Of a stretch of DNA of 64,000 nt, positions 63,430-64,000 are shown piece after piece. The stretch comes from Bacillus weihaiensis. GTDB lineage: Bacteria > Bacillota > Bacilli > Bacillales > Bacillaceae. A program made the translations under genes and the position numbers. Every line of letters starts with the position of its first letter. The first letter of the stretch is position 1. Location of the stretch: assembly GCF_001889165.1 (NCBI RefSeq), contig NZ_CP016020.1, positions 2,082,501 through 2,146,500 on the forward strand. Reading direction: 5' to 3'. The notes under the pieces are model-generated. The model saw only the letters and a list, made by a program, of their open reading frames with translations, was not told where the DNA came from and ran no database searches.

Positions 63430-63944
63430 CTACAATGCACTATCCGCTCATTTTTTACAGCAAGTGTGGAAGCTACCCGATCTGATTAGGGACCTACTCC
63501 ACTTCATTGAAAACGATTCTCCTCGTGATCACCCACATGTAAAAGTTACTCCACAGCCGCTTCCTGAAATCAAACCAGAAGTATGGCTTTTAGGAACAAA
63601 TAAAAAGAGTGCAGCTTTAGCAGGTGAAACCGGACTATCCTATAAAGGCAGAGGAAATTGACTTAAGCTCCCTGATTTGGACGCTTCAACAAAATAAGGG
63701 AGAGAGGAAGGAAGGGATCCCATCCATACACGAAGCTAAAAATTACTCCTTAAATGATAATGAAAAAGAAACCTTACAATCCTTAAAAGATAAAATGATT
63801 ATTGGAAATCCAACTGAAGTAGGAAATCAATTAAAAGTAGTTCAAGAGCATACGAAAGCAGATGAACTGATGACGATCACGATGACTTATTCATTAAATG
63901 ATAAACTTACTTCTTATCAATTACTTGCTGAGGAATTAATGTGA
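63430..63944 (+). pseudogene. decayed luciferase-like (LLM class) monooxygenase
   Basis: Two pieces in different frames match the middle and end of LLM-class flavin monooxygenases. The first (about 63430-63650) reads KVTPQPLPEIKPEVWLLGT and AALAGETGLSY; the second (about 63640-63944) reads MIIGNPTEVGNQLKVV, and DELMTITMTY to the C-terminus. The N-terminal half and a stretch between the pieces are missing. No start codon or ribosome site serves either piece. A relic, with no product expected. Confidence 0.75.
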
Positions 63945-64000
63945 GTAAAGCCACATTTTAAAGGATATGATAAGCCTAACAACTTTACTTACCATGATTT

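Noticed and set aside
1-64000. tRNA, rRNA, CRISPR array, prophage or intact insertion sequence
   Set aside because: I looked for cloverleaf patterns, spaced direct repeats and transposase or integrase motifs and found none.

Overview
The window is about 64 kb of low-GC DNA from what looks like an aerobic, endospore-forming member of the Bacillaceae. The reasons are strong AGGAGG-type ribosome binding sites with frequent TTG/GTG starts, a large Bacillus-type SRP RNA, a GerPA/GerPF-like spore protein, a CwlJ/SleB-type LysM cell-wall hydrolase, a LPXTA protein with a class D sortase, and a cobalamin locus whose layout closely follows that of Bacillus (Priestia) megaterium. No phage, plasmid, CRISPR or intact insertion sequence is visible.

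From 1 to 33 kb the window is a mosaic of small monocistronic units separated by long, poorly conserved intergenic stretches. It holds an HD-GYP signalling protein, a YdbC-like PC4 protein, a Bcr/CflA drug exporter, a LysM hydrolase, an M20 amidohydrolase, a GerPA/PF protein, an SRP RNA gene, the copper ATPase CopA, an acidic LPXTA surface protein with its sortase, several small membrane or secreted proteins, an SDR reductase, an RNase J paralogue, an AGCS amino-acid symporter, two metal-dependent hydrolases (MBL-fold and Nudix), a Suv3-like RNA helicase, a universal stress protein, a PPOX flavoprotein and a TudS-like DUF523 protein. The spacers carry dispersed repeats: a ~310-bp element with two good copies and one decayed copy, a pair of decaying coding relics, a pair of 54-bp promoter-region repeats, and a recurrent GGTGCCTG-type short motif.

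From 33.2 to 62.5 kb lies a nearly complete adenosylcobalamin system in three riboswitch-controlled transcription units. Unit 1 (riboswitch 33247-33418) encodes the adenosyltransferase CobO and CobT. Unit 2 (riboswitch 35273-35447) encodes the BtuFC transporter, a BtuD-CbiZ fusion, CbiB, CobD, CobU, CobS, CobC and a second, short CobU-like protein. Unit 3 sits behind two complete promoter-riboswitch-terminator modules in tandem (43548-44230). It encodes CbiW, CbiH60, CbiX, CbiJ, CbiC, CbiD, CbiET, CbiL, CbiF, CbiG, CbiA, CbiP, CobA, a nitroreductase, PduX, BluB and the cobalt ECF transporter CbiMNQO, an operon of about 18 kb. Together they take uroporphyrinogen III through the early-cobalt-insertion route to coenzyme B12, make the lower-ligand base (BluB), import cobalt (CbiMNQO) and salvage corrinoids (BtuFCD, CbiZ). 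The one obvious gap is a precorrin-2 dehydrogenase, which must lie elsewhere. The window ends with a membrane protein of CBO0543 type and a decayed luciferase-like monooxygenase gene.

The two most unusual regulatory arrangements are as follows. First, upstream of copA a 24-codon Cys-rich ORF overlaps a terminator-like hairpin, behind a CsoR-type operator set between -35 and -10 elements. Second, the cobalamin riboswitches include a tandem pair with no gene between them, and each is followed by a mini-ORF that ends at or inside its terminator hairpin.
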